Shown: piece after piece, positions 1 to 8,660 of the stretch
How the letters are laid out: the number at the start of each line of letters is the position of its first letter
Position numbering within the stretch: position 1 is the first letter of the stretch
Assembly (NCBI RefSeq): GCF_021730445.1
Contig: NZ_JADNRM010000001.1
Location: forward strand, 759,004-823,003
Reading direction: 5' to 3'
Origin: Phocaeicola faecalis
Lineage (GTDB): Bacteria > Bacteroidota > Bacteroidia > Bacteroidales > Bacteroidaceae
DNA: 64,000 bases
Position numbers and translations under genes: made by a program
The notes under the pieces: generated by a model
Told to the model about the DNA's origin: nothing
The model's database searches: none
The model's input: the letters and a program-made list of their open reading frames with translations, nothing else

Positions 1-384
1 CTGAATGTGATTCAGATTGCTCCTCTGGCATTTATGCGCGGACGTACACTGAACGATGCCGTGGTGATATTGGACGAGGCTCAGAATACCACGACACAGC
101 AAATCAAAATGTTCCTCACCCGTATGGGCATGAACACCAAAATGATTGTTACGGGAGATATGACGCAAATAGATTTGCCCTCATCACAAACTTCGGGACT
201 GGTGCAGGCTTTGAAAATTCTGAAAGGAGTAAAGGGTATCAGCTTTATCGAACTGAATAAAAAAGATATCGTGCGACATAAGCTGGTTACCCGCATTGTG
301 GATGCTTATGAGAAGTTCGAGGAAAAACAGAAAGCCGAGCGGATGGAAAAAGCTGCGGTCGACAAATCAAAAAAGACTATCTGA
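1..384 (+). CDS. PhoH-family ATPase, C-terminal part (5' end outside window)
   Basis: The reading frame is open from base 1, so this is the last 127 residues of a gene that starts upstream. It carries the second half of a PhoH P-loop ATPase: a Walker B segment (VVILDEAQN) and the following [10 protein letters not shown] sensor-like motif, both characteristic of PhoH and its relatives. The Walker A motif must lie outside the window. PhoH proteins are cytoplasmic ATPases linked to RNA metabolism; the exact role in Bacteroidales is not established. The tail is Lys/Glu-rich. purC starts 41 bases downstream on the same strand, so co-transcription is possible. Confidence 0.93.
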   Translation: MNVIQIAPLAFMRGRTLNDAVVILDEAQNTTTQQIKMFLTRMGMNTKMIVTGDMTQIDLPSSQTSGLVQALKILKGVKGISFIELNKKDIVRHKLVTRIVDAYEKFEEKQKAERMEKAAVDKSKKTI

Positions 385-425
385 CCCTGCAAGAAGAAAA
401 ACAATTCATTTAATATAAAAAAGAC

Positions 426-1370
426 ATGAGTAAAGCATTAACAAGAACAGACTTTAACTTTCCGGGACAAAAGAACGTGTACCACGGCAAAGTGCGTGAT
501 GTGTACAACATCAATGACGAAAAGTTAGTAATGGTAGCTACAGACCGTATCTCTGCATTCGATGTAGTTCTGCCCGAAGGTATCCCCTACAAAGGACAAA
601 TGCTGAACCAGATTGCAGCCAAATTCCTGGATGCAACCACCGACATCTGCCCCAACTGGAAAATGGCTACTCCCGACCCTATGGTAACCGTAGGTGTTAT
701 GTGCCAGGGATTCCCTGTAGAAATGATCGTTCGCGGTTATCTTTGCGGTAGCGCATGGCGTGCTTATAAAAACGGTGTCCGCGAAATCTGCGGTGTGAAA
801 CTTCCCGAAGGGATGAAAGAAAACCAAAAGTTCCCGGAACCCATTGTAACCCCGACCACCAAGGCTGAAATGGGTCTACACGACGAAGATATTTCGAAGG
901 AAGAAATCTTGAAACAAGGTTTGGCTACTCCTGAAGAATATGAAATTTTGGAGAAATATACATTGGCTTTGTTCAAACGCGGTACAGAAATCGCTGCCGA
1001 ACGCGGATTGATTCTGGTAGATACCAAATATGAATTCGGTAAGCACAACGGCACTATCTACCTGATGGACGAAATCCATACTCCCGACTCAAGCCGCTAT
1101 TTCTACTCGGAAGGTTACGAGGAACGCTTTGCTAAAGGTGAACCCCAGAAACAACTTTCTAAAGAGTTTGTACGTGAATGGCTGATGGAAAACGGTTTCC
1201 AGGGTAAAGAAGGACAACAGGTTCCTGAAATGACTCCCGAAATCGTAAACTCTATCAGCGAACGCTATATGGAATTGTTCGAACATATCACCGGTGAGAA
1301 GTTTGTAAAAGCAGATACAGACAATATCGCCGAACGTATCGAAAAGAACGTTACCGAATACCTTAAATAA
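426..1370 (+). CDS. purC: Phosphoribosylaminoimidazole-succinocarboxamide synthase (SAICAR synthetase)
   Basis: This cytoplasmic purine-biosynthesis enzyme joins CAIR and aspartate with ATP to make SAICAR. At 314 residues it is the long form, closer in size to yeast Ade1 than to the roughly 240-residue E. coli enzyme. Visible family motifs are GKVRDVY near the N-terminus, [32 protein letters not shown] and [12 protein letters not shown], which form the ATP and CAIR binding sites. The ATG at 426 is preceded by an A-rich leader with no clear Shine-Dalgarno, normal for this phylum. It lies between the PhoH gene and menG on the same strand; no other purine genes are adjacent. Confidence 0.97.
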   Translation: MSKALTRTDFNFPGQKNVYHGKVRDVYNINDEKLVMVATDRISAFDVVLPEGIPYKGQMLNQIAAKFLDATTDICPNWKMATPDPMVTVGVMCQGFPVEMIVRGYLCGSAWRAYKNGVREICGVKLPEGMKENQKFPEPIVTPTTKAEMGLHDEDISKEEILKQGLATPEEYEILEKYTLALFKRGTEIAAERGLILVDTKYEFGKHNGTIYLMDEIHTPDSSRYFYSEGYEERFAKGEPQKQLSKEFVREWLMENGFQGKEGQQVPEMTPEIVNSISERYMELFEHITGEKFVKADTDNIAERIEKNVTEYLK

Positions 1371-1453
1371 ATGACTCTCCTCGTTTAAAAAGGAGAATGT
1401 ATCCGGGACGGACTGAATCCGCCCCGGATTTCCCCCTATATATAAAGAAGCGT

Positions 1454-2194
1454 ATGACTAACTATCCACAAGAAAATATCAAGCCCTACAACGCCGACGA
1501 AAAGAAAAGCGTGCAGGTAGAGAAAATGTTCGACAACATTGCTCCTGCCTACGACCAACTGAATCATGCCCTATCATGGAATATAGATAAAAGTTGGCGC
1601 CGCAAAGCCATCAATTGGCTGAAGCCTTTTCATCCGCAACGTATGATGGATGTAGCCACCGGCACCGGTGACTTTGCCATTCAAGCCTGCCGCATCCTTC
1701 AACCCGAAGAACTGATAGGCACGGACATATCGGAAGGCATGATGAATGTGGGGCGTGAAAAAGTAAAAGCTGCCGGCTTGGAGAACCGCATTTCCTTCGC
1801 CAAAGAAGATTGTACGGCACTCACTTTCCCCGACAAACGCTTCGATGCTATCACAGTAGCCTTCGGCGTACGCAATTTTGAAGACCTCGATAAAGGGTTG
1901 CGTGAGATGCACCGCGTACTCGACGACAACGGAAAATTAGTCATCCTCGAACTTTCCGAACCGGATTGGTTCCCTATGAAACAATTATATGCCATTTATT
2001 CCAAAGTAGTTATCCCCACCCTCGGAAAACTTCTTTCCAAAGACCAAAGTGCATACACTTACCTACCCCAATCCATCAAGGCTTTTCCACAAGGAGAAAT
2101 CATGACTGACATCATCCGCAAAGCCGGTTTCAGCCAAGTAAACTTTAAACGATTGACATTGGGTATCTGTACACTTTATTTAGCAACAAAATAA
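1454..2194 (+). CDS. menG: Demethylmenaquinone/ubiquinone methyltransferase (UbiE/MenG)
   Basis: A SAM-dependent class I methyltransferase that makes the last step of menaquinone synthesis, which matters here because these anaerobes use menaquinone in fumarate respiration. The SAM-binding motif [13 protein letters not shown] and the UbiE signature around [19 protein letters not shown] are both present. I chose the ATG at 1454, giving 246 residues that begin [12 protein letters not shown], because the upstream in-frame ATG at 1397 adds a 19-residue Pro/Arg-rich stretch unlike the family. The gene ends 17 bases before aroE and probably shares its transcript. The family name is secure; the substrate (menaquinone rather than ubiquinone) follows from the organism. 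Confidence 0.95.
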   Translation: MTNYPQENIKPYNADEKKSVQVEKMFDNIAPAYDQLNHALSWNIDKSWRRKAINWLKPFHPQRMMDVATGTGDFAIQACRILQPEELIGTDISEGMMNVGREKVKAAGLENRISFAKEDCTALTFPDKRFDAITVAFGVRNFEDLDKGLREMHRVLDDNGKLVILELSEPDWFPMKQLYAIYSKVVIPTLGKLLSKDQSAYTYLPQSIKAFPQGEIMTDIIRKAGFSQVNFKRLTLGICTLYLATK

Positions 2195-2211
2195 CTAAAA
2201 GCAAGAGTTTT

Positions 2212-2955
2212 ATGAAAAAATATGGTTTGATAGGTTATCCACTCGGACATTCTTTCTCAAAGAACTTCTTCAATGAGAAGTTTAACTCCGAAAATATTGA
2301 CGCCGAATATGTAAACTTCGAAATACCTTCCATCAAGGAACTGCCCGGCGTTTTGCTGGAAAATCATGATTTGGTAGGTCTGAACGTCACCATTCCTTAT
2401 AAAGAACAAGTCATTTCTTATTTAGACGAATTAGACCCTGATGCAGCCGCCATCGGTGCTGTAAATGTGATTAAAATCATCCGCCCCGCTAAAGGAAAAA
2501 TCAAACTAATCGGATATAACTCTGATATTCTGGGATTTACCCAATCTATTGAGCCACTGTTGGAACCGCAGCACAAGAAAGCTTTGATACTAGGCACAGG
2601 GGGCGCTTCCAAAGCCATTTACCATGGACTTAAAAAGTTAGGACTGGAAGCTAAATTCGTGTCACGCACCCCCCGCGAAGGGATGTTCACATACGAGGAT
2701 TTAACACCTGAAGTGATGGACGAATACAAAGTAATCGTCAACTGTACACCGGTGGGGATGTATCCTCGTGCCAACGAATATCCCCATATTCCATACGAGT
2801 GCCTTACCCCCAACCATTTGCTTTATGATTTGTTGTATAATCCCGACACCACCCTATTCATGAAGAAAGGAGCCGATAAGGGAGCTGTCACCAAAAACGG
2901 TTTGGAGATGCTGCTGTTGCAGGCTTTCGGTGCTTGGGATATATGGAATAAATAA
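2212..2955 (+). CDS. aroE: Shikimate dehydrogenase (NADP+)
   Basis: Reduces 3-dehydroshikimate to shikimate in aromatic amino-acid synthesis. At 247 residues it is slightly shorter than E. coli AroE (272). The N-terminal substrate site is visible as GYPLGHSFSKNFFNEKF and NVTIPYKEQV, with the catalytic lysine at about residue 64. The nucleotide-binding glycine loop is LGTGGASKAI, followed by NCTPVGMYP and the C-terminal GLEMLLLQAFGAWDIW helix that folds back on the active site. It sits 17 bases after menG and 3 bases before the alpha/beta hydrolase. aroC, two steps later in the same pathway, lies 1.2 kb downstream but after hairpins that probably end this transcript. Confidence 0.96.
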   Translation: MKKYGLIGYPLGHSFSKNFFNEKFNSENIDAEYVNFEIPSIKELPGVLLENHDLVGLNVTIPYKEQVISYLDELDPDAAAIGAVNVIKIIRPAKGKIKLIGYNSDILGFTQSIEPLLEPQHKKALILGTGGASKAIYHGLKKLGLEAKFVSRTPREGMFTYEDLTPEVMDEYKVIVNCTPVGMYPRANEYPHIPYECLTPNHLLYDLLYNPDTTLFMKKGADKGAVTKNGLEMLLLQAFGAWDIWNK

Positions 2956-2958
2956 AGT

Positions 2959-3903
2959 ATGAAAAAGAAATATCTTATCGGAACGGGCCTTGTGCTCGTT
3001 CTTCTTACCGTTATTCTGCTGGGAGCCAGCCAATATATGCTCAACTACTCTCTTCGTCCCGATAACCGGGGAAGGGATTTGGCCGGCTCATGGCAGTATA
3101 TGTTCGACACTTACCCTTATCTGAAGCCGTGGAAAGACAGTTTACAAAACGCAGGTGCTCTTAAAGATACATTTATCTATGCCCCGGACAATGTCAAAAT
3201 GCATGCCTATTATGTAGCTGCCGCACAGCCTACCTCGAAAACCGCCGTCATTGTTCACGGATATACCGATAACGCTATCCGCATGATGATGATTGGCTAT
3301 ATGTATAGCAAAGAGCTAGGCTTCAACATTCTCTTACCCGACCTTAAAGACACGGGACTGAGCGGAGGAGATGCCATTCAGATGGGATGGCTCGACCGTA
3401 AAGACGTCATGCAATGGATGAAAACAGCCAACGAAATATATGGCGACAGCACCCGTATGGTGGTACATGGCATCTCAATGGGAGCAGCCACGACAATGAT
3501 GGTGTCGGGGGAACCTCAGCCCGACTATGTAAAATGTTTTATCGAGGACTGCGGATATACCAATGTATGGGACCAATTCTCCAAAGAACTGAAATCCCAG
3601 TTCGGCCTTCCCCAATTTCCATTAATGTACACAGCCGACTGGCTATGCCAACTGGAATATGGATGGGGATTTAAAGAAGCATCCGCTTTAAAACAAGTCG
3701 CCCGATGCCAGCTCCCCATGTTCTTCATTCACGGTGACAAAGACGATTATGTTCCGACCTGGATGGTATACAAATTATATGAGGCAAAACCTGAACCTAA
3801 AGAGCTATGGATAGTTCCGGATGCCGACCATGCACATTCATATCTCATCCACACCAAGGAATATACGGAAAGGGTGAAAGCATTTACAGACCGATTTATT
3901 TAA
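2959..3903 (+). CDS. Membrane-anchored alpha/beta hydrolase
   Basis: A 314-residue serine hydrolase with one N-terminal membrane segment (about residues 5-25) that probably acts as an uncleaved signal anchor. The hydrolase core is clear: VIVHGYTDNA (oxyanion region), the nucleophile elbow GISMG with Ser173, the acid in IHGDKDDYVP near residue 260, and the catalytic histidine in DADHAHSY near residue 291. This pattern resembles BEM46/YqkD-type hydrolases of unknown substrate. The start lies 3 bases after the aroE stop, so translation is probably coupled, but I see no metabolic link to shikimate synthesis. Substrate and physiological role are unknown. Confidence 0.85.
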   Translation: MKKKYLIGTGLVLVLLTVILLGASQYMLNYSLRPDNRGRDLAGSWQYMFDTYPYLKPWKDSLQNAGALKDTFIYAPDNVKMHAYYVAAAQPTSKTAVIVHGYTDNAIRMMMIGYMYSKELGFNILLPDLKDTGLSGGDAIQMGWLDRKDVMQWMKTANEIYGDSTRMVVHGISMGAATTMMVSGEPQPDYVKCFIEDCGYTNVWDQFSKELKSQFGLPQFPLMYTADWLCQLEYGWGFKEASALKQVARCQLPMFFIHGDKDDYVPTWMVYKLYEAKPEPKELWIVPDADHAHSYLIHTKEYTERVKAFTDRFI

Positions 3904-3917
3904 TCCATAAGGAGTAC

Positions 3918-3949
3918 TAAGCCTTTCATACGGAAGGCTTAAGCTTTTT
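3918..3949 (+). terminator. Probable terminator after the aroE-hydrolase unit
   Basis: A stem of TAAGCCTT pairing with AAGGCTTA (3918-3925 and 3934-3941) is followed by a short T-run. It starts 14 bases after the hydrolase stop codon. A second imperfect hairpin at 3961-3990 (10-bp arms with one mismatch) follows. Confidence 0.6.
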
Positions 3950-4178
3950 GAATGGCAGGCTACTACGTCCTACCGCAATGGGACGTAATAGTCAGCTGTA
4001 TAAAAAGACTTAACCCTAAGGAAGAAAAGCCTTAGACCGGCTAAAGACACGATAAAAAAAGCCGTGAAGAGTATACAAAGGATTAAGAGTGGAAAAGTAA
4101 AATTTTACCTGAAAGATAACCATTGTTTCAGGAAAATCGTTATCTTTACGAATAGAAACTTTTAAAACTACAAACAAC

Positions 4179-5255
4179 ATGTTTAATTCATTTGGTAACA
4201 TTTTCCGATTAACGAGTTTCGGTGAGTCTCACGGCCCCGGTGTCGGTGGTGTAATTGACGGTTTTCCGGCAGGTATCGACATCGATATGGATTTTGTACA
4301 GAAGGAACTGAACCGCCGCCGTCCCGGACAATCGCTCCTTACCACCAGTCGCAAGGAACCCGACACAGTGGAGTTCCTTTCAGGCATCTTTGATGGAAAG
4401 TCTACAGGCTGTCCCATTGGTTTCGTGGTATGGAACAAGAACCAACATTCCAACGACTACGAGAATATAAAGAATCTCTTCCGCCCTTCGCATGCGGACT
4501 ATACTTATATGGAAAAATACGGCATCCGCGACTATCGTGGCGGAGGACGTTCATCGGCGCGTGAAACAATTTCGCGCGTAGTGGCCGGTTCACTTGCCAA
4601 ACTTGCTTTAAAGCAACTGGGCATTACCGTGACAGCCTATACCTCACAAGTGGGACCTATCAAGCTGGAGCAAGACTATAAAAGCTACGACCTCGACCTG
4701 ATTGAAAGCAATGATGTCCGTTGTCCCGACCTTGAAAAAGCAAAAGAAATGGCAGAACTTATCTGGAAAGTCAAAGGTGAAGGCGATACCATCGGTGGTG
4801 TGATTAGTTGTGTGATTAAAGGATGTCCTATCGGATTGGGACAACCTGTATTCGGTAAACTGCACGCTGCATTGGGAAATGCCATGTTGAGCATCAATGC
4901 CGTGAAAGGCTTTGCCTATGGACAAGGATTCGACTCCATGGAACTGAGGGGTAGCGAACAAAATGATGTATTCTACAACAACGGCGGACGGGTGGAAACA
5001 AAAACCAATTACTCCGGCGGCATTCAAGGCGGCATCAGCAACGGACAGGATATCTATTTCCGTGTTGCATTCAAACCAGTCGCAACAGTGCTAATGGAAC
5101 AACACACCGTAAATGTCAATGGCATCGACACCACTATGAAAGCCAAGGGACGTCATGACCCCTGCGTATTGCCCCGCGCCGTTCCGATTGTAGAAGCCAT
5201 GGCAGCCATCACTATTTTAGATTACTATTTGATAGACAGAACCACTCAATTATAA
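4179..5255 (+). CDS. aroC: Chorismate synthase
   Basis: Converts 5-enolpyruvylshikimate-3-phosphate to chorismate with reduced FMN, the last common step to aromatic amino acids, folates and menaquinone. The 358-residue length is standard. Family motifs are [16 protein letters not shown] at the N-terminus, [13 protein letters not shown] in the middle, and [17 protein letters not shown] towards the end; these hold the FMN and phosphate-binding histidines and arginines. A 275-bp leader separates it from the previous gene, and a TATCTTTA sequence near 4141 is a weak match to the Bacteroides -7 box. It is followed by a strong terminator, so it is probably transcribed alone. Confidence 0.97.
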   Translation: MFNSFGNIFRLTSFGESHGPGVGGVIDGFPAGIDIDMDFVQKELNRRRPGQSLLTTSRKEPDTVEFLSGIFDGKSTGCPIGFVVWNKNQHSNDYENIKNLFRPSHADYTYMEKYGIRDYRGGGRSSARETISRVVAGSLAKLALKQLGITVTAYTSQVGPIKLEQDYKSYDLDLIESNDVRCPDLEKAKEMAELIWKVKGEGDTIGGVISCVIKGCPIGLGQPVFGKLHAALGNAMLSINAVKGFAYGQGFDSMELRGSEQNDVFYNNGGRVETKTNYSGGIQGGISNGQDIYFRVAFKPVATVLMEQHTVNVNGIDTTMKAKGRHDPCVLPRAVPIVEAMAAITILDYYLIDRTTQL

Positions 5256-5272
5256 GAATTATCTTTATAGAA

Positions 5273-5319
5273 AGTCCAAAGAGACAAACAGCCTGTGTGC
5301 TTCTCTTTGGGCTTTTTAT
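5273..5319 (+). terminator. Rho-independent terminator of aroC
   Basis: CCAAAGAGA at 5275-5283 pairs with TCTCTTTGG at 5302-5310, with further pairing on both sides, and the stem runs into GCTTTTTAT. It starts 18 bases after the aroC stop. Confidence 0.85.
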
Positions 5320-5406
5320 ATGTACATTTTTCTTTTATTTAAGTTTTATAATTTTTTTCTTTTCCTCGGGAGCGTTAACTTTAGCCCGATAAAAAATCAT
5401 TCAGCT

Positions 5407-6759
5407 ATGGAAATTAAACAATACATTAAAGAAAATGAAGCCCGCTTCATGGAAGAACTCTTCAGTCTCATTCGCATTCCCAGTATCAGTGCATTGCCCG
5501 AACATAAAGACGACATGCTTGCTTGTGCCCAACGCTGGAAAGAACTGTTGCTGGAGGCGGGAGCAGACGAAGCAATGATTATGCCGTCTCAAGGCAACCC
5601 ATTGGTATTCGCACAAAAACATATCAGCGACGAAGCCCCTACAATATTAATATATGCGCATTACGATGTAATGCCCGCAGAGCCGCTGGAACTTTGGAAA
5701 AGCCAACCGTTTGAGCCCGAAATACGTGACGGACATATCTGGGCACGCGGTGCGGATGACGATAAGGGGCAATCCATGATTCAGGTAAAAGCCTTCGAAT
5801 ATGTGGTGAAGCACGGACTGTTGAAGCACAATGTAAAATTTATCTTCGAAGGAGAAGAAGAAATCGGTTCACCCAGTCTGAATGCTTTCATCAAAGAGCA
5901 TAAAGAACTGTTGAAAGCTGATGTTATCCTAGTCTCGGATACAAGTATGCTGGGAGCCGACCTTCCCTCGCTGACTACCGGACTACGCGGGCTGGCATAT
6001 TGGGAAATCGAAGTGACAGGCCCTAACCGCGACCTTCACTCAGGTCATTTCGGCGGAGCAGTGGCCAACCCCATCAATACCTTATGCAGCATGTTGGCAA
6101 AAGTCATTGATGAAGACGGTCGCATCACGGTTCCCCATTTCTACGATGATGTGGAAGAAGTGCCTGTCGCAGAACGCGAAATGATTGCCCAAATACCTTT
6201 CGACGAACAAAAATATATGGCCGCCATTGATGTAAAGGCATTGAAAGGCGAAAAAGGATATTCTACGTTGGAGCGTAACAGTTGTCGTCCGTCATTCGAT
6301 ATTTGTGGTATTTGGGGAGGATATACGGGTGAAGGCTCTAAAACCGTATTGCCATCAAAGGCTTACGCCAAGGTATCCTGCCGTCTCGTTCCGCACCAGA
6401 ATCATGAGAAGATATCCAAATTGTTTGTCGATTATATCAATACTGTCACTCCCGATTATGTAAAAGTAAAAGTAACTCCCATGCATGGTGGCGAAGGTTA
6501 TGTTTGCCCTATAACCCTCCCTGCCTATCAAGCTGCCGAAAAAGGATTTACCAAAGCCTTCGGGAAAAAGCCGCTTGCCGTTCGCCGGGGAGGAAGTATC
6601 CCCATTATCAGCGACTTTGAACAGATTCTGGGTATAAAAACGGTATTGATGGGATTCGGATTGGAAAGCAACGCTATTCACTCTCCCAATGAAAACATTC
6701 CCCTCGATATTTTCCGTAAGGGAATTGAAGCAGTGGTCGAGTTCCACTTAAATTACTAA
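5407..6759 (+). CDS. M20-family dipeptidase/metallopeptidase
   Basis: A 450-residue zinc peptidase of the M20/M25/M40 group, probably cytoplasmic because no signal peptide is seen. The metal ligands and catalytic acids appear in order: IYAHYDVMP (His, Asp), ARGADDDKGQ (bridging Asp), FEGEEEIGS (catalytic Glu and ligand Glu), VSDTSM (Asp), and a C-terminal histidine near SNAIHSPNEN. A dimerisation domain lies between, with LHSGHFGGAVANP. I chose the ATG at 5407 because the in-frame ATG at 5320 lies inside the aroC terminator and adds an unusual Phe-rich stretch. The family acts on dipeptides; substrate preference here is unknown. Confidence 0.92.
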   Translation: MEIKQYIKENEARFMEELFSLIRIPSISALPEHKDDMLACAQRWKELLLEAGADEAMIMPSQGNPLVFAQKHISDEAPTILIYAHYDVMPAEPLELWKSQPFEPEIRDGHIWARGADDDKGQSMIQVKAFEYVVKHGLLKHNVKFIFEGEEEIGSPSLNAFIKEHKELLKADVILVSDTSMLGADLPSLTTGLRGLAYWEIEVTGPNRDLHSGHFGGAVANPINTLCSMLAKVIDEDGRITVPHFYDDVEEVPVAEREMIAQIPFDEQKYMAAIDVKALKGEKGYSTLERNSCRPSFDICGIWGGYTGEGSKTVLPSKAYAKVSCRLVPHQNHEKISKLFVDYINTVTPDYVKVKVTPMHGGEGYVCPITLPAYQAAEKGFTKAFGKKPLAVRRGGSIPIISDFEQILGIKTVLMGFGLESNAIHSPNENIPLDIFRKGIEAVVEFHLNY

Positions 6760-6772
6760 TCATTTACTAAAA

Positions 6773-7396
6773 ATGAATACAAATACAATATTCAAGTTAT
6801 TACCTGCTGTTGTGTTATCAGTAATGACGATGGAAAGTTGCCAAAATATGGATAAAAACGAAAATATCAAAAAAGAGAAAAGTGCTATCGAAATAATTAT
6901 GGCACGCAAGAGTGTCCGTTCTTATACATCCCGACCTGTGGAAAAGGAAAAAGTGGACATCATGCTAAAAGCGGCTATGGCTGCTCCCTCGGCTGTGAAC
7001 AAGCAACCTTGGTCTTTTATCGTAATAGACGACAAAGAAGTATTGAACCATTTGGCACAAGTATTGCCGTATGCCAAAATGACTGCGGAAGCACCCATGG
7101 CCATCGTGGTCTGCGGTGATTTAACCAAATCATTGAATGGAGAACTCGGACAATATTGGATGTTGGACTGTTCTGCAGCTTCCGAAAATCTATTGCTGGC
7201 AGCCGAGGCTTTGGGATTGGGAGCTGTATGGACAGCTGTTTATCCGGAAGAACAACGTATAGAAAATGTACGCGCCGTCCTGTCATTGCCCGAATATATT
7301 GTACCCTTCAACTTAATCCCTATCGGTTATCCCCAACGCAATGAGGAACCAAAAGATAAATTCAAGCAGGAAAACATACATTACAACCAATGGTAA
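6773..7396 (+). CDS. Nitroreductase-family flavoprotein with N-terminal export-like leader
   Basis: Residues from about 38 onward form a nitroreductase-type FMN domain: IMARKSVRSYTSRPV binds the flavin phosphate, AAMAAPSAVNKQPWSF is the second family motif, and GLGAVWTAVYP is the third. The first roughly 25 residues are unusual: a Lys, a hydrophobic run, then SVMTMESC with Cys23, resembling a poor lipoprotein signal. That would place the protein outside the cytoplasm, where FMN-dependent nitroreductases are rarely found. The gene starts 13 bases after the dipeptidase stop and may share its transcript. The physiological substrate is unknown. Confidence 0.88.
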   Translation: MNTNTIFKLLPAVVLSVMTMESCQNMDKNENIKKEKSAIEIIMARKSVRSYTSRPVEKEKVDIMLKAAMAAPSAVNKQPWSFIVIDDKEVLNHLAQVLPYAKMTAEAPMAIVVCGDLTKSLNGELGQYWMLDCSAASENLLLAAEALGLGAVWTAVYPEEQRIENVRAVLSLPEYIVPFNLIPIGYPQRNEEPKDKFKQENIHYNQW

Positions 7397-7454
7397 CGCC
7401 AGATAGCATGTAAGAAACAAGTATTGTTATATTTCGCTGTAAGAATGAATAAAA

Positions 7455-7491
7455 TCCGCCCAAAACAACTTGCTTTATGTATTTGGGCGGA
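7455..7491 (+). terminator. Hairpin terminator between nitroreductase and xpt
   Basis: TCCGCCCAAA at 7455-7464 pairs perfectly with TTTGGGCGGA at 7482-7491. It lies 58 bases after the nitroreductase stop and just upstream of a TAATTTTA element that may be the xpt -7 box. Confidence 0.6.
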
Positions 7492-7533
7492 GAATTTGTA
7501 ATTTTACCACCATTATCAAAAGTCACACAACCA

Positions 7534-8100
7534 ATGAAAGTATTAAAAGAACGAATCTTACGAGACGGCAAATGTTTTGAAGGAGGTATCTTAAAAGTAG
7601 ATAACTTCATCAACCACCAGATGGACCCCATCCTGATGAAATCTATAGCCGTGGAATTTGTACGTCGTTTCGCCTCAACCAACATCAATAAAGTAATGAC
7701 AATCGAGGCCAGCGGAATCGCACCTGCCATCATGGTGGGATATCTGCTTGAACTCCCTGTGGTCTTCGCAAAGAAGAAAAAGCCCGTTACTATGGAAAAT
7801 ATGCTCACCACCAGTGTATATTCTTTCACCAAAGACCACTCTTACGATGTTTGTGTCAGTAAAGACTTTCTCCAAAAAGGGGACCGTGTTCTTTTTATTG
7901 ACGACTTCCTCGCCAATGGCAATGCCGCCAAAGGTATTATCGACCTGGTAGAGAAAGCGGGAGCCAAACTTGCAGGCATGGGCTTTATCATCGAGAAGTC
8001 ATTCCAACACGGTGGTGATTACTTACGCAACGCGGGCATACGCATTGAATCACTGGCTATCATTGATAGTTTGGACAATTGTGAAATCAAAATAAGATAA
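7534..8100 (+). CDS. xpt: Xanthine phosphoribosyltransferase
   Basis: Salvages xanthine with PRPP to give XMP. The 188-residue protein starting MKVLKERIL at 7534 matches the length of Bacillus Xpt; an in-frame ATG 57 bases earlier overlaps the hairpin and likely promoter and is rejected. The PRPP-binding loop is [16 protein letters not shown], and [16 protein letters not shown] and VVFAKKKKP are typical of the Xpt subgroup of type I PRTases. It stands alone between two strong hairpins. I looked for a purine riboswitch in the leader and did not find one, so control is probably at the promoter. Confidence 0.94.
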   Translation: MKVLKERILRDGKCFEGGILKVDNFINHQMDPILMKSIAVEFVRRFASTNINKVMTIEASGIAPAIMVGYLLELPVVFAKKKKPVTMENMLTTSVYSFTKDHSYDVCVSKDFLQKGDRVLFIDDFLANGNAAKGIIDLVEKAGAKLAGMGFIIEKSFQHGGDYLRNAGIRIESLAIIDSLDNCEIKIR

Positions 8101-8103
8101 TCA

Positions 8104-8143
8104 TACTTACACTGATATCCGAAGCCGGATATCAGTGTAAGTA
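8104..8143. terminator. Perfect 18-bp inverted repeat after xpt
   Basis: TACTTACACTGATATCCG at 8104-8121 pairs without mismatch with 8126-8143 across a 4-base loop (AAGC). It begins 3 bases after the xpt stop codon and lies 78 bases from the end of the convergent small gene. There is no T-run on either side, so it may be a bidirectional terminator or an mRNA 3'-end stabiliser. Confidence 0.6.
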
Positions 8144-8221
8144 CAATTCATGTTATAGCCAAAAGTTAGTGTTGAAATTATACAAAGGTAAAAAACAGAA
8201 TGAAAGCAGAATAAGTTAAGT

Positions 8222-8530
8222 TCATTCCATTCCGTAATCAAACTCATAAATATTAATGCGGATATAATCATAATCAGTACGTGATATAATAGCCTCCAAT
8301 GCTTCATCGCTAGATTTATCCGCCCAAGAACTTTTTGTTTTCTTATATACTTCGGGCAACTGCTTTTTAGATACCTCCAAAAAATAATCCATATAACCAT
8401 CGTATAGCTCACGAAAGAAATAAAGGGCACGGAGTTTTTGATGATCAAAACCGACGTCTTCCGTTCTACACACTACCGATTCATTATTGCCTTCCACTTT
8501 AATTAACTCAAGGGCTGTAAAGTATGCCAT
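8222..8530 (-). CDS. Small acidic protein of unknown function
   Basis: I do not recognise this protein. From the ATG at 8530 it has 102 residues, beginning MAYFTALELIKVEG and ending in an Asp/Tyr-rich tail (YDYIRINIYEFDYGME). It is acidic, with no signal peptide, membrane segment or cysteine pair. I prefer this start over a longer in-frame one at 8755 because the extra 75 residues would overlap the divergent WYL gene and are low in complexity. It is transcribed away from the WYL regulator with about 130 bases between the two starts, which suggests that regulator may control it. Moderate confidence that it is a real gene. Confidence 0.65.
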   Translation of the reverse strand: MAYFTALELIKVEGNNESVVCRTEDVGFDHQKLRALYFFRELYDGYMDYFLEVSKKQLPEVYKKTKSSWADKSSDEALEAIISRTDYDYIRINIYEFDYGME

Positions 8531-8629
8531 AATCTTTTCAAATTTTAGTAAAACAATTATTTTCTCTATCTCTATTGCAAAGGTCCGGCATTTCTGCACA
8601 AGATATATGTGCATTGCTCTTTTTTTTAT

Positions 8630-8637
8630 TATGTTTG
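8630..8637 (+). promoter_or_regulatory. Bacteroides-type -7 box for the WYL regulator
   Basis: TATGTTTG matches TAnnTTTG exactly and lies 23 bases before the start codon. No good -33 TTTG is seen at the usual distance. Confidence 0.45.
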
Positions 8638-8660
8638 CAAGAAAATAAATCAAAAATACA

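Noticed and set aside
4016-4201. Minus-strand frame of 61 codons before aroC
   Set aside because: Overlaps the aroC start and leader, has low-complexity content and no supporting promoter.
7397-7533. Possible purine riboswitch in front of xpt
   Set aside because: The only strong fold is a simple hairpin that fits a terminator of the nitroreductase gene; no three-way junction with the conserved loop bases is seen.
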